Positions 15,655-23,396 of a stretch of 28,645 nucleotides of DNA are shown piece by piece. The notes beneath the pieces are model-generated. The model was not told the DNA's origin, made no database searches, and worked only from the letters and a program-made list of their open reading frames with translations. The DNA comes from Halieaceae bacterium (lineage in GTDB: Bacteria > Pseudomonadota > Gammaproteobacteria > Pseudomonadales > Halieaceae): assembly GCA_002683395.1 (NCBI GenBank), contig NYTG01000011.1, positions 5,193 to 33,837 on the forward strand, read 5' to 3'. Position 1 is the first letter of the stretch, and every line of letters starts with the position of its first letter. The position numbers and the translations under genes are program-made.

Positions 15655-16719
15655 TCAGGAGACAGCCAGCGAATCACTCGATGGCCAGGCAGACAATATC
15701 GCGCTGACCAGCGTGGCCAGAGGTATAGCAAAAAAGACGCCCCAGAGACCCCAGAGGCCACCAAAAAACAGCACCGCGATCACGATCGCGACGGGATGCA
15801 GGTTCACGGCTTCAGAAAACAGGAGCGGGACCAGCACGTTGCCATCGAGGACCTGAATCACCACGTAGGCACCGACCACCCAATAAAAATCGGGCGTCAC
15901 ACCGAATTGAAAATACGCGACCATCATCACGGGAATGGTCACGAGCATGGCGCCGATAAAAGGCACAATCACCGAAAAACCGACCAGCAGGCCCAGTAAC
16001 GCCGCATAGTTCAGGGAAAACACCGCAAACACCAGATAGGAGGCCACGCCGATAATGAGCACCTCAATGCCTTTGCCCCGAGCGTAGTTGGCGAACTGCA
16101 GGTTGAGCTCCTCCCAGATGCGATCCAGAAGGGGCTTTTTCTCAGGCAAAAAGCCACTAAACCAGCCCACCAGCTGCTCGCGATCCTTGAGGAAAAAGAA
16201 CACCATGAGCGGAATCAGGATCAGATACACAATGGCGGCCAGCATACTCGGAATGGAGCTCAACCCCTTGGTCACAAGGATTTGACCTATGGAAGCCATT
16301 TCGGCCTGTATCGCCGCGGTGAGCTCGTTGACCTGCTGCTGGGTGAAAAAGACCGGGTACTCCTCGGGAAGGGTGACCAGCACCTTTCGACCCGCTTCAA
16401 TCATCGCGGGCGCTTCGCGGATCAAAGCGACCAACTGGCGCCAGACGAGCGGCGCCAAAACAAACAGGACCGCGAAGAAGCCACCGAGAAACAGCAGCGT
16501 CGACAAAGCGACGCTGAGTTCGGCAGGCACCCCTCGATGCCGCAGCACATTCGCCACACCCTGCATCAAATAGGCGAGAATCACAGCGACCAATACCGGG
16601 GCGAGAATCTCTCCGAACACCAGCATCACCGCCAGGGCCACCACCAGCAGCATGAGCAAGATCACCGCCTCTTCTTCGCTCAGATAGCGCTGGTACCACC
16701 TTGTTAACACTTCTCTCAC
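15655..16719 (-). CDS. AI-2E family transporter (PerM/TqsA-like permease)
   Basis: A 354-residue integral membrane protein with about eight hydrophobic segments (roughly 17-35, 37-55, 70-94, 154-178, 216-236, 238-270, 278-297, 306-343). A long soluble stretch lies between the third and fourth (about 95-153), as is usual for the family. Conserved elements include FFFLKDRE (174-181), VPFIGAML (252-259) and LDGNVLVPLLF (291-301). Family members have been linked to autoinducer-2 export, Na+/H+ antiport or remain untested, so the substrate is not assigned. The start is GTG with AGGAG 9 nt upstream. It lies 18 nt after tusA and 25 nt before the M16 protease. A permease, TusA and BepA group is a recurrent arrangement in gammaproteobacteria, as I recall. 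Confidence 0.9.
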   Translation of the reverse strand: MREVLTRWYQRYLSEEEAVILLMLLVVALAVMLVFGEILAPVLVAVILAYLMQGVANVLRHRGVPAELSVALSTLLFLGGFFAVLFVLAPLVWRQLVALIREAPAMIEAGRKVLVTLPEEYPVFFTQQQVNELTAAIQAEMASIGQILVTKGLSSIPSMLAAIVYLILIPLMVFFFLKDREQLVGWFSGFLPEKKPLLDRIWEELNLQFANYARGKGIEVLIIGVASYLVFAVFSLNYAALLGLLVGFSVIVPFIGAMLVTIPVMMVAYFQFGVTPDFYWVVGAYVVIQVLDGNVLVPLLFSEAVNLHPVAIVIAVLFFGGLWGLWGVFFAIPLATLVSAILSAWPSSDSLAVS

Positions 16720-16737
16720 GCTTGGGTGCTCCTTGAC

Positions 16738-16977
16738 TCAGGCCTTGGTGATCGTCAGCCGCAGTACATCATCGAGCAACCGCTCGCAGGCCACAGCATG
16801 ACCCGCCAGTCGCGCAAAACTCTCGAAATCGCGCTCGGAACCCGCGTCGGTAGACAGCACCTCTAATACCGCCCCGGAGGGGAGTCCGCGCAGAGCGCGT
16901 TTCGCCATGAGTAACGGCATCGGACACTGCTCTCCCCGCGCATCGACCGACTCGGCGGGTGAGGTTTGATCAGACAT
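16738..16977 (-). CDS. TusA-family sulfur carrier protein
   Basis: A 79-residue SirA/TusA-fold protein with the defining C-P-x-P motif (Cys18-Pro-Met-Pro) inside DARGEQCPMPLL. In TusA this cysteine carries persulfide sulfur for tRNA 2-thiouridine or other sulfur transfers. Whether this copy serves tRNA thiolation or another acceptor cannot be decided, since no tusBCD or tusE lies nearby. The gene is divergent from bepA (126 nt between starts), and a TATACT hexamer in that gap is a possible -10 box for tusA. It heads a same-strand run with the permease, the M16 protease and lldD. Confidence 0.88.
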   Translation of the reverse strand: MSDQTSPAESVDARGEQCPMPLLMAKRALRGLPSGAVLEVLSTDAGSERDFESFARLAGHAVACERLLDDVLRLTITKA

Positions 16978-17103
16978 ACATCATGACCAGCTCTTGAGGG
17001 GGCGGGGAGTATATCGCTTATTGCACAAGGGGACTGATCAAGAACGAATTTTCACACTCCCCACGATCTCCCGGTGAATCGTCGAATAAGCTAGAGTGCG
17101 GGC

Positions 17104-18573
17104 ATGCATCCCCGGCTCCTGTTATCTCGGCCACTTAGGCCACTCCTGTTGGCTTGTTGCCTCGCGTTACCCCCCTCGCTCTGGGCCGTCACCGAGGACC
17201 TCAAGATCCCGAATCTGGGCGAATCGAGCACGAGTCTGTTTTCCGCGGATTACGAGTACCAGTTGGGGCGCATGTGGCTGCGAAGCTTTCGGGGTCAGGC
17301 GCCACTAATGAACGACCCGCTGCTGCACAGCTACCTTGAAAATCTGGTCTTTGAGTTGGCACAACACAGTGAGCTGCAGGACCGTCGGATTGAGCTGGTG
17401 ATCGTCGACAATCCCACCATCAATGCGTTCGCCGTGCCCGGGGGGGTCATCGGTGTGCACAGTGGTCTGTTCCAATATGCCCAGACCGAAGACGAATTTG
17501 CCACCGTCATGGCGCACGAAATCGCGCACCTGAGTCAACGCCATTTCTCGCGGCGCATGGAGTTGGCGCAGGAACAGGGCCCGATGCAGTTGGCCGGACT
17601 CTTGGCCGGCGTGCTGCTGGCCGCGACGGTGGGAACCGATGCCGGGCTGGCCGCTATGTCCGCCGCGCAGGGTCTGGCTCAGGATGCCCAGCTCCGCTAC
17701 AGCCGCGCCAACGAGGCAGAGGCTGACCGAGTGGGGCTACGGACCCTCTATAACGCGGGTATGGATCCCTATGCCGCACCGCAGATGTTTGAGCGCATGT
17801 ATGCCGCAACGCGGTATAGCCAGAGTGACCGGGTGCCCGAATTCCTCCGCACTCACCCACTGTCGGAGAAGCGCATCTCCGATACCCGCACCCGCGCAAT
17901 GCAATATCCAAAACGGATTCGCTCGGTCAGTCTGGACTATCAGCTGATGCGCGCGAGGGTCGCCGTGCAGGCCGCACCGACGCCCGAAGAAGCGGTGGCG
18001 ATATTCCGGTCAGCCGCGGAAGGGCAGTCGCTCTCACAGGAGGCCACCCGCTATGGGTTGGTTCTGGCGCTGACCGCTGCGGGCCGAGCGGATGAGGCTG
18101 CTCTCACCCTGGACAGCATCTGGTCGGATGACAGCGATCGCATTGAATACGTGATCGCAGATGCCGAAATCGATGTGGCTCGAGGCAATACCACGCGCGC
18201 CGTCGCGACGCTGGCGCGACGTCTGGAGCTGTCACCGGGGAACCATCCGCTCACGATGTCCTATGCCAATGCGCTGCATCAGGCGGGCTCACCCCATCTC
18301 GCCGAGGCCGTGCTGATAGAGCAATCTCGGAGGGTGAGTAACGACCCGGGACTGTGGTATTTGCTGGCTGAGGTTCAGGGTCTAGCGGGCAATATCATCG
18401 GTCTGCATCGATCGCGCGCCGAATACTTCATTTCGGTGAACGCACTGGACGCCGCAGAGCGTCAGCTGACCTATGCCCTCGAATTGGTCGGGCGTGACTT
18501 CACAGTCTCTTCGCTCATCAACGAACGGTTGAGTGATATTCAGGACATGCGGACCGCAATGGATCCGGGTTAA
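17104..18573 (+). CDS. bepA: Periplasmic M48 metalloprotease/chaperone, BepA-like
   Basis: A 489-residue secreted protein. The signal peptide comprises basic residues near the start, a hydrophobic core LLLACCLALPPSLW and likely cleavage after about residue 28. The M48 zinc motif HEIAH is at 138-142 with the third ligand Glu204 in NEAEAD. The conserved His251 in THPLSEKRI matches the regulatory histidine described for BepA. The remainder (about 275-480) is alpha-helical with TPR-like repeats. BepA helps assemble or degrade LptD and BAM substrates at the outer membrane. A paralogue such as LoiP/YcaL is less likely because those lack the TPR part. It is divergent from tusA and convergent with nadA, 22 nt apart. 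Confidence 0.92.
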   Translation: MHPRLLLSRPLRPLLLACCLALPPSLWAVTEDLKIPNLGESSTSLFSADYEYQLGRMWLRSFRGQAPLMNDPLLHSYLENLVFELAQHSELQDRRIELVIVDNPTINAFAVPGGVIGVHSGLFQYAQTEDEFATVMAHEIAHLSQRHFSRRMELAQEQGPMQLAGLLAGVLLAATVGTDAGLAAMSAAQGLAQDAQLRYSRANEAEADRVGLRTLYNAGMDPYAAPQMFERMYAATRYSQSDRVPEFLRTHPLSEKRISDTRTRAMQYPKRIRSVSLDYQLMRARVAVQAAPTPEEAVAIFRSAAEGQSLSQEATRYGLVLALTAAGRADEAALTLDSIWSDDSDRIEYVIADAEIDVARGNTTRAVATLARRLELSPGNHPLTMSYANALHQAGSPHLAEAVLIEQSRRVSNDPGLWYLLAEVQGLAGNIIGLHRSRAEYFISVNALDAAERQLTYALELVGRDFTVSSLINERLSDIQDMRTAMDPG

Positions 18574-18595
18574 AACCCGTCACGGCAGCTGCTAA

Positions 18596-19651
18596 TCAGG
18601 GATTGAGTGTTTCGGCAAACGCCAGCATGCGCTCCAGTGGCTTCATCGCCTCGGCTGCCAACACCTCGGGCACCTGAATTTCATTATCGTCACGGTCAAA
18701 AACCGCCGCCATGGCTTCCAGGTCATTCATCGCCATCCAGGGGCAATTGGCGCAGCTGCGGCAGGTGGCTCCCTGCCCCGCAGTAGGCGCGATGATGAAG
18801 GTCTTGTCGGGGGCCGCTTGCTGAAGCTTGTAGAAAATCCCCTGATCCGTTGCCACGATGAAGGTTTTCTGAGGCAATTCACAGGCCGCGCGGATAATTT
18901 GTGTCGTGGAACCGACGTGATCCGCCAGCTCAATAACGCTCGCGGGCGATTCGGGATGCACGAGCACCGCGGCGTCCGGATGCACCTGTTTAAGATCGCG
19001 AATACCCCGGGCTTTGAATTCCTCATGGACGATACAAGCGCCATCCCACAGGAGCACATCCGCACCCGACTCACGCCGCACATAATCTCCCAAGTGCCGA
19101 TCCGGCGCCCAAATAATGCCTTTACCCTGCTCTGCAAGATGCTCTGCGACATCGAGAGCGATGCTGGACGTCACGACCCAATCCGCTCTTGCTTTCACGG
19201 CGGCGGAGGTATTCGCGTACACCACCACCTCACGCTCTGGATGGGCATCGCAGAAGGCGGCGAAGGCGTCGCTGGGACACCCCTCATCAAGGGAGCACGT
19301 GGCTTCCAAAGTGGGCATTAAGACCCGCTTGCCCGGCGTCAGTATTTTGGCGGTTTCCCCCATGAACCTGACCCCGGCAACAATCAACGTCTCCGCCGGA
19401 TGATCGCGCCCAAACCTTGCCATCTCCAGTGAATCCGAGACGCAACCACCCGTCGCCTCCGCTAACGCCTGAATCTCAGGCGCCGTATAGTAATGCGCCA
19501 CGATCACGGCGTTGTGGGCGTTGAGGTGTCCTCGAATGGTGGCTTCGAGCGCCTCTCTGCGGGCATCGGTCAGGGCCGCCGTCTGCCGGCCATCAAGGTG
19601 AGACTGGACCTGAGCGCGAATCTGCTCGAGCTTTTGCTGGGCTATGGACAT
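18596..19651 (-). CDS. nadA: Quinolinate synthase A
   Basis: A 351-residue enzyme that condenses iminoaspartate with dihydroxyacetone phosphate to quinolinate in NAD biosynthesis. The three [4Fe-4S] ligands are Cys119 (EATCS), Cys206 (DGACIV) and Cys303 (CANCP). Their spacings of 87 and 97 residues equal those of E. coli NadA (113, 200, 297). Other family segments are VIVAHYYTAPEIQ (49-61) and the VHPESP loop (231-236). I see no Shine-Dalgarno sequence before the ATG, although the N-terminus is of ordinary length. It follows the crotonase-fold gene by 60 nt on the same strand and converges on bepA. No nadB or nadC lies in the window. Confidence 0.97.
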   Translation of the reverse strand: MSIAQQKLEQIRAQVQSHLDGRQTAALTDARREALEATIRGHLNAHNAVIVAHYYTAPEIQALAEATGGCVSDSLEMARFGRDHPAETLIVAGVRFMGETAKILTPGKRVLMPTLEATCSLDEGCPSDAFAAFCDAHPEREVVVYANTSAAVKARADWVVTSSIALDVAEHLAEQGKGIIWAPDRHLGDYVRRESGADVLLWDGACIVHEEFKARGIRDLKQVHPDAAVLVHPESPASVIELADHVGSTTQIIRAACELPQKTFIVATDQGIFYKLQQAAPDKTFIIAPTAGQGATCRSCANCPWMAMNDLEAMAAVFDRDDNEIQVPEVLAAEAMKPLERMLAFAETLNP

Positions 19652-19711
19652 AAGTTATGGAAAGCGCAAATCTTTGGTCACCCTAGCATAGTCATTTCAC
19701 AAGCAGTCGGA

Positions 19712-20464
19712 TCACTGGTTTCTGAACACTGGCGCTCTTTTTTCACGCTGCGCCGTAATGCCTTCCTGAACGTCCTCCGAGTCGGTGCAGGCCTGGGCCA
19801 GCGCTCCGGCATGGTCTCGATCCAGCGCACCGGCCTCAAGCTCTCGAATGATTTCAAGCATACTGGTCACCGCCATCGGCGCCAGCGCCAGTAGCGACGC
19901 CGCATAATCAAGCGCCGCCTCGCGAAGTGCTGCAGCGGGATGCACGGCGTCAACAAGCCGCAGGGACAGCATCTGTTCGGCGGTGAACGTCTCGGCAGCC
20001 ACCAACACACGTCGGGCCAACGACGGTCCGAGGCGCCGGGTCAGACGTTCAATCCCCTCTACCGGATAGCACAGCCCAATCGCCGCGGCGGGTATCCGCA
20101 ATATGATCTCCTCGCGTGCGAGACGAAAATCGCAGCTCAGCGCTAACTCGGCACCACCACCGAAGACATGACCCGTGAGTACGGCAATCGTGGGGACAGG
20201 TAAGGCTGCGATTTGATTCGTTACCGACTGGAAACGATCTCCGCTCAGGGACCCTTCCAAAATCTGTGATAGGTCGGCACCGGCACAGAAAATCCGATCA
20301 TCCGACGAGGTAATGATCAGGGCGCGCGTCTCAGTCGATAACGCACCTAGCGCCGCCTCCATGGCGTCGAGCTCGGCCGCCCCCAGCGCATTGCGGCGCG
20401 CCGGATTATCAAACGTGAGCGTGGCAATCCCCCGCTCTTGCACGAAAGAGATGGTGTCGGACAC
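19712..20464 (-). CDS. Enoyl-CoA hydratase/isomerase-family (crotonase-fold) protein
   Basis: A 250-residue crotonase-fold protein when started at the GTG of 20462-20464. That GTG has AAGGA 7 nt upstream, while the ATG at 20504-20506 (14 codons earlier) has no ribosome-binding sequence. The two oxyanion-hole segments are present: CAGADL (60-65) and GGGAE (102-106). Glu106 corresponds to the first catalytic glutamate of enoyl-CoA hydratase. The second is absent: the usual P-E is Pro125-Ala126 in RIPAAAIGL. It therefore probably binds acyl-CoA but is not a standard hydratase, and may be an isomerase, hydrolase, racemase-like or other crotonase. It is divergent from the double TetR regulator, a candidate for controlling it, and lies 60 nt upstream of nadA. 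Confidence 0.85.
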   Translation of the reverse strand: MSDTISFVQERGIATLTFDNPARRNALGAAELDAMEAALGALSTETRALIITSSDDRIFCAGADLSQILEGSLSGDRFQSVTNQIAALPVPTIAVLTGHVFGGGAELALSCDFRLAREEIILRIPAAAIGLCYPVEGIERLTRRLGPSLARRVLVAAETFTAEQMLSLRLVDAVHPAAALREAALDYAASLLALAPMAVTSMLEIIRELEAGALDRDHAGALAQACTDSEDVQEGITAQREKRAPVFRNQ

Positions 20465-20471
20465 AAAGTCG

Positions 20472-20476
20472 TCCTT
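20472..20476 (-). promoter_or_regulatory. Ribosome-binding site selecting a GTG start for the crotonase gene
   Basis: AAGGA on the complement with a 7-nt spacer to the GTG at 20462-20464. It supports the shorter 250-residue protein over the ATG start at 20506. Confidence 0.6.
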
Positions 20477-20617
20477 ATTGATGGGTTCGGAGGCGGAGTG
20501 TGGCATAAGCCATCGGCGACGCCCAGATATCCCGATAATCGCTTAGATTGCGCCGGGCCAGCACACCTTGCCCATCCGCTGAACCCTCAATGGCGCGAGG
20601 TCGATCCTCGATAAACA

Positions 20618-20646
20618 TGGACAGGTTCAGTAAAAATACTTAAAGT
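20618..20646 (+). promoter_or_regulatory. Candidate sigma-70 promoter of the tetR-tesB unit
   Basis: TGGACA (20618-20623, five of six to the -35 consensus), a 17-bp spacer and TAAAGT (20641-20646, four of six to the -10 consensus) point toward the double TetR gene. Transcription would begin near 20652, inside the inverted repeat that follows. It was found by eye only. Confidence 0.4.
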
Positions 20647-20665
20647 TCAAATTATCGAATTTTGA
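20647..20665. promoter_or_regulatory. Candidate TetR-type operator
   Basis: A 19-bp imperfect palindrome opens TCAAA and closes TTTGA, and lies directly after the proposed -10 box and before the tetR start. Its position at the predicted transcription start would suit self-repression by the regulator, and possibly shared control of the divergent crotonase gene. The inner bases pair poorly, so the site is tentative. Confidence 0.35.
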
Positions 20666-20684
20666 GAATGCCCCCCCAGGGGTT

Positions 20685-21989
20685 GTGTTGCCCGAAGACG
20701 TTTTGGATACCCCTGCCCCAGCACATCGCTCCCCCTTCAGTCGTGGCCTGCAGCGCGAGACGAAGCGTGCCGCAGTGCTTTCCTGTGCCGCGAAACTGTT
20801 CAATACCAAGGGGGCTAGATCTACCACTTTGGCTGACGTCGCCAGCCGACTGGGACTCACCAAAACGAGTCTTTATTACTACGTCGCCACCAAGGAAGAC
20901 CTGATTTATCAATGTTATGACGCGAACATGCGCCAGGCCAACGCACAGCTGGATAGGGCCGAAGCGGAACACAACGCGCCCATTGAATCCCTGGTGGTGT
21001 TTCTGGAAAGCCAGATCGCTACGACGCTCCGCTCTCTCGACGGCGAGGGTGATTTTTACGCGGCACCGCTTGAAATCGCTTCACTCAAGGATGAACACCG
21101 CCTTGCCCTCGAGGAACAGTACCGGGAGCTCCTGAGACGATTGATTGACCTGCTCAACCGTGGGATTGAAGCGGGCCAGATCCGCCAGTGCAATCCCGTG
21201 ATCACGATGCGGGCGATGGTCGGGGCACTGGACTGGTCCTTTTACTGGCTCTATGAAATGCCTCGTGAGGAGGCCAGAGACGTCATCGGGGTGCTACGCG
21301 ATCTGTTCACCCATGGCTTGCTGTCGTCACCCGAGCAACACATGGCGCTCGACGCTGCGGGCGCAGTGGCGCTCACCACCGACGATGAGGCCTTTGATCG
21401 TGAGGCGCTGAACCGACTGAAACAACAAGCTTTTCTCAAGGCCGGCACCCGTTGCTTCAATCAAAAGGGCTTTAGCGGTACGTCGCTCGATGAGATTGCC
21501 GAACAGTTACAAGTCTCCAAGGGTGCTTTTTACTATCACTTCGCCAACAAAGAGGCGCTACTCACACAGTGCTATGACTACACCCTGGATCAACTGGAGC
21601 GGGTTGTGGGGGGCATCGAACAAGTGGATGCGGCACCCGCCGCCAAACTGCATACGGCATGCCGGCAAATCTTTGCGCTGCAAAACTCAGATCAGGGGCC
21701 ACTGGTGCACTTTAATTCCATCACCGCACTACCACCCGCTGTTCGGCAGCGCCTTCTGGCCCGATTGGCAGCGGTCCATGCCACACTTGAGACTTACGTC
21801 AAGCAGGCGATCGCCGACGGGCAGTTTCGAGACATTCCTGCCGCTATCGTGGTTCAGCTGCTTACCGGCGCACTGAACGCGGCCATGGATCTCGACACCT
21901 GGCAGCAAACTGCGTCCGTCGAGCAAAGTGGTGGTGACTATTTTTCAGTATTTTTCTGCGGGCTGGCCCCGCCCCGCCCATCTTCATAA
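20685..21989 (+). CDS. Double TetR-family regulator (two complete TetR units in one chain)
   Basis: A 434-residue protein, about twice the usual TetR length. The first DNA-binding domain is at about 25-72 (AAKLFNTKG...TLADVASRLGLTKTSLYYYVATKEDL) and the second at about 246-293 (GTRCFNQKG...SLDEIAEQLQVSKGAFYYHFANKEAL). Each is followed by its own helical ligand-binding region (about 80-215 and 300-425). A short linker rich in Ala, Asp and Thr (about 218-240) joins the halves. The frame is continuous with no internal stop, so this is a real fusion. The start given is GTG at 20685; a TTG directly after is possible. It is followed 9 nt later by tesB and divergent from a crotonase gene, so an acyl-CoA or fatty-acid ligand is a fair inference. 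Confidence 0.88.
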   Translation: MLPEDVLDTPAPAHRSPFSRGLQRETKRAAVLSCAAKLFNTKGARSTTLADVASRLGLTKTSLYYYVATKEDLIYQCYDANMRQANAQLDRAEAEHNAPIESLVVFLESQIATTLRSLDGEGDFYAAPLEIASLKDEHRLALEEQYRELLRRLIDLLNRGIEAGQIRQCNPVITMRAMVGALDWSFYWLYEMPREEARDVIGVLRDLFTHGLLSSPEQHMALDAAGAVALTTDDEAFDREALNRLKQQAFLKAGTRCFNQKGFSGTSLDEIAEQLQVSKGAFYYHFANKEALLTQCYDYTLDQLERVVGGIEQVDAAPAAKLHTACRQIFALQNSDQGPLVHFNSITALPPAVRQRLLARLAAVHATLETYVKQAIADGQFRDIPAAIVVQLLTGALNAAMDLDTWQQTASVEQSGGDYFSVFFCGLAPPRPSS

Positions 21990-21998
21990 GGACGCCCT

Positions 21999-22838
21999 GT
22001 GAGCTGTTTTACCGAAGTGCTTGAGCAGATTACGCCGCGCCAAACCGCGGAGCTCACTTTTATTGGCGAGAGTCTGATGCCTCAGCAGCGCCTCTTCGGA
22101 GGCCAGGTGGTGGCGCAATGTCTAATGGCGGCGAATCAAACGGTGGGTGATGAGCTGAGCGCTCACAGTCTCCACGCGTATTTTCTCCGCGCAGGTGACC
22201 CGGCGACGGAAATCGACTTTGAGGTCGATCCTATTCGCGACGGACGCTCTTTCTCCACTCGGCGGGTTGTCGCACGCCAGAAGGGCGAGGCGATCTTTAA
22301 CACCTCGATCAGCTATCACCGGGAGGAAGAGGGGGTCAGCCACTGCCTCCCCATGCCCGAGGTCACCGCGCCGAGACCCGAGGCGGATGACATTTCGGGC
22401 TTTCGCGGATTCACCACTAAGCCCGGCGAACCCAACCTGATTGACCTGTACCAGATCGAGCGACAACGGGTGACGCAGTATCTGGCAGAAGAGCAAGCCC
22501 CGGTAGGGCAATCATGGTTTCGCGCCATCGGTCCGCTGCCTGAGGACAAAGCCGTGCACCAGGCCGCGCTGGTAATGATTTCCGACTACTCACTGCTGAG
22601 CACGGTGTTCTATCCACACCCCTACGCCAACCCGATCAAGCATTTCATGGCTGCCAGCCTCGATCATGCGGTGTGGTTTCACCATCCGGGTAAAATAGAT
22701 GACTGGGTGCTCTATGACTGCGACACCCCGCGGGCAGGTGGCGGGCGAGGCTTCAGTCGCGGTTTTCTCTGGTCGCAGAACGGTACGCTACTCGCCTCCA
22801 CCGCTCAGGAGTCACTCATGCGAATTAAGCGGGACTAG
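21999..22838 (+). CDS. tesB: Acyl-CoA thioesterase II
   Basis: A 279-residue double-hotdog thioesterase that hydrolyses medium and long acyl-CoA to free acid and CoA. Conserved parts are LFGGQVVAQCL (32-42), HSLHAYFLRAGD (56-67), DGRSFSTRRVVA (81-92) and SLDHAVWFH (220-228). By alignment with E. coli TesB, the Asp204/Thr228/Gln278 triad corresponds to Asp196, Ser220 and Gln270, the Thr to Ser change being conservative. The start is GTG, preceded by AAGGA with a 6-nt spacer. This ribosome-binding site overlaps the TAA of the TetR gene, which argues for coupled expression. It converges on a histidine phosphatase gene with overlapping stop codons. It is probably cytosolic. Confidence 0.95.
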   Translation: MSCFTEVLEQITPRQTAELTFIGESLMPQQRLFGGQVVAQCLMAANQTVGDELSAHSLHAYFLRAGDPATEIDFEVDPIRDGRSFSTRRVVARQKGEAIFNTSISYHREEEGVSHCLPMPEVTAPRPEADDISGFRGFTTKPGEPNLIDLYQIERQRVTQYLAEEQAPVGQSWFRAIGPLPEDKAVHQAALVMISDYSLLSTVFYPHPYANPIKHFMAASLDHAVWFHHPGKIDDWVLYDCDTPRAGGGRGFSRGFLWSQNGTLLASTAQESLMRIKRD

Positions 22839-23386
22839 TTGACCACGCTCTCGAGCATGTCGCCCCGGGAAATCCAGCGCCAGGCCTGACCCTCGACGCG
22901 CAGATGATGCACTGATCCGTTCGCGGGCAAACACTGGAGCACCGTGTCTTCACCGCTCATTCGCGCCGCCACGGCATTGATGACCAGAAAGTGAGTGAAG
23001 ATGACTGTTGGCGAGGTGCACGATAAAAGGGCCGCGTCGATCTCCTCACGCCATAGGCGAACAGATTCTGGCAGCTCGCTCCAATGACCCTGCAGCACCT
23101 CCTGTATCCAGACTTTACGCGCAGCCAGTCCGTCTGGTGAGGGGAGCTCAACAAATCGCTTATCGACTTCCAACGCCCTTGCTCGTGCGTGAGCAAAGGG
23201 CTCTCCCGTCTGCATCGCCCGTAATTTGGGACTGCTCAGCAGTGCGGCGCGATCCGGAACGTGTCGCAGCAGATGCTCGGCACTCTGCGCGGCTTGTTCG
23301 CGCCCGAATGCCGATAGGGCAGGGTCCGTATCCTGATCAAAACCCGCTGCGGCCTCACCGTGACGCACTAGCCAGATATCCGTCAT
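22835..23386 (-). CDS. Histidine phosphatase, SixA/CobC-like, both catalytic histidines present
   Basis: A 183-residue protein of the histidine phosphatase (phosphoglycerate-mutase-like) superfamily. It starts with LVRHGEA, giving the phospho-accepting His9 with Arg8, then the second Arg in SSPKLRAMQT (Arg56), an acid at about Glu80 and the second histidine in FTHFLVINA (His132). Known relatives include SixA, which dephosphorylates phosphohistidine on signalling proteins, and small-molecule phosphatases, so the substrate is open. It is the last gene of the run containing aceK and a second histidine phosphatase (10-nt gap). Its stop shares the CTAG palindrome with the stop of tesB. Confidence 0.88.
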   Translation of the reverse strand: MTDIWLVRHGEAAAGFDQDTDPALSAFGREQAAQSAEHLLRHVPDRAALLSSPKLRAMQTGEPFAHARARALEVDKRFVELPSPDGLAARKVWIQEVLQGHWSELPESVRLWREEIDAALLSCTSPTVIFTHFLVINAVAARMSGEDTVLQCLPANGSVHHLRVEGQAWRWISRGDMLESVVN

Positions 23387-23396
23387 CAGTCTGGCA

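Noticed and set aside
18566..18579. CGGGTT/AACCCG inverted repeat at the end of bepA
   Set aside because: It spans the stop codon, has only a 2-nt loop and no T-run on either strand, so it cannot be called a terminator.
20465..20506. Upstream ATG start for the crotonase gene
   Set aside because: It has no ribosome-binding site, whereas the GTG at 20464 has AAGGA at good spacing and fits the family's N-terminus.
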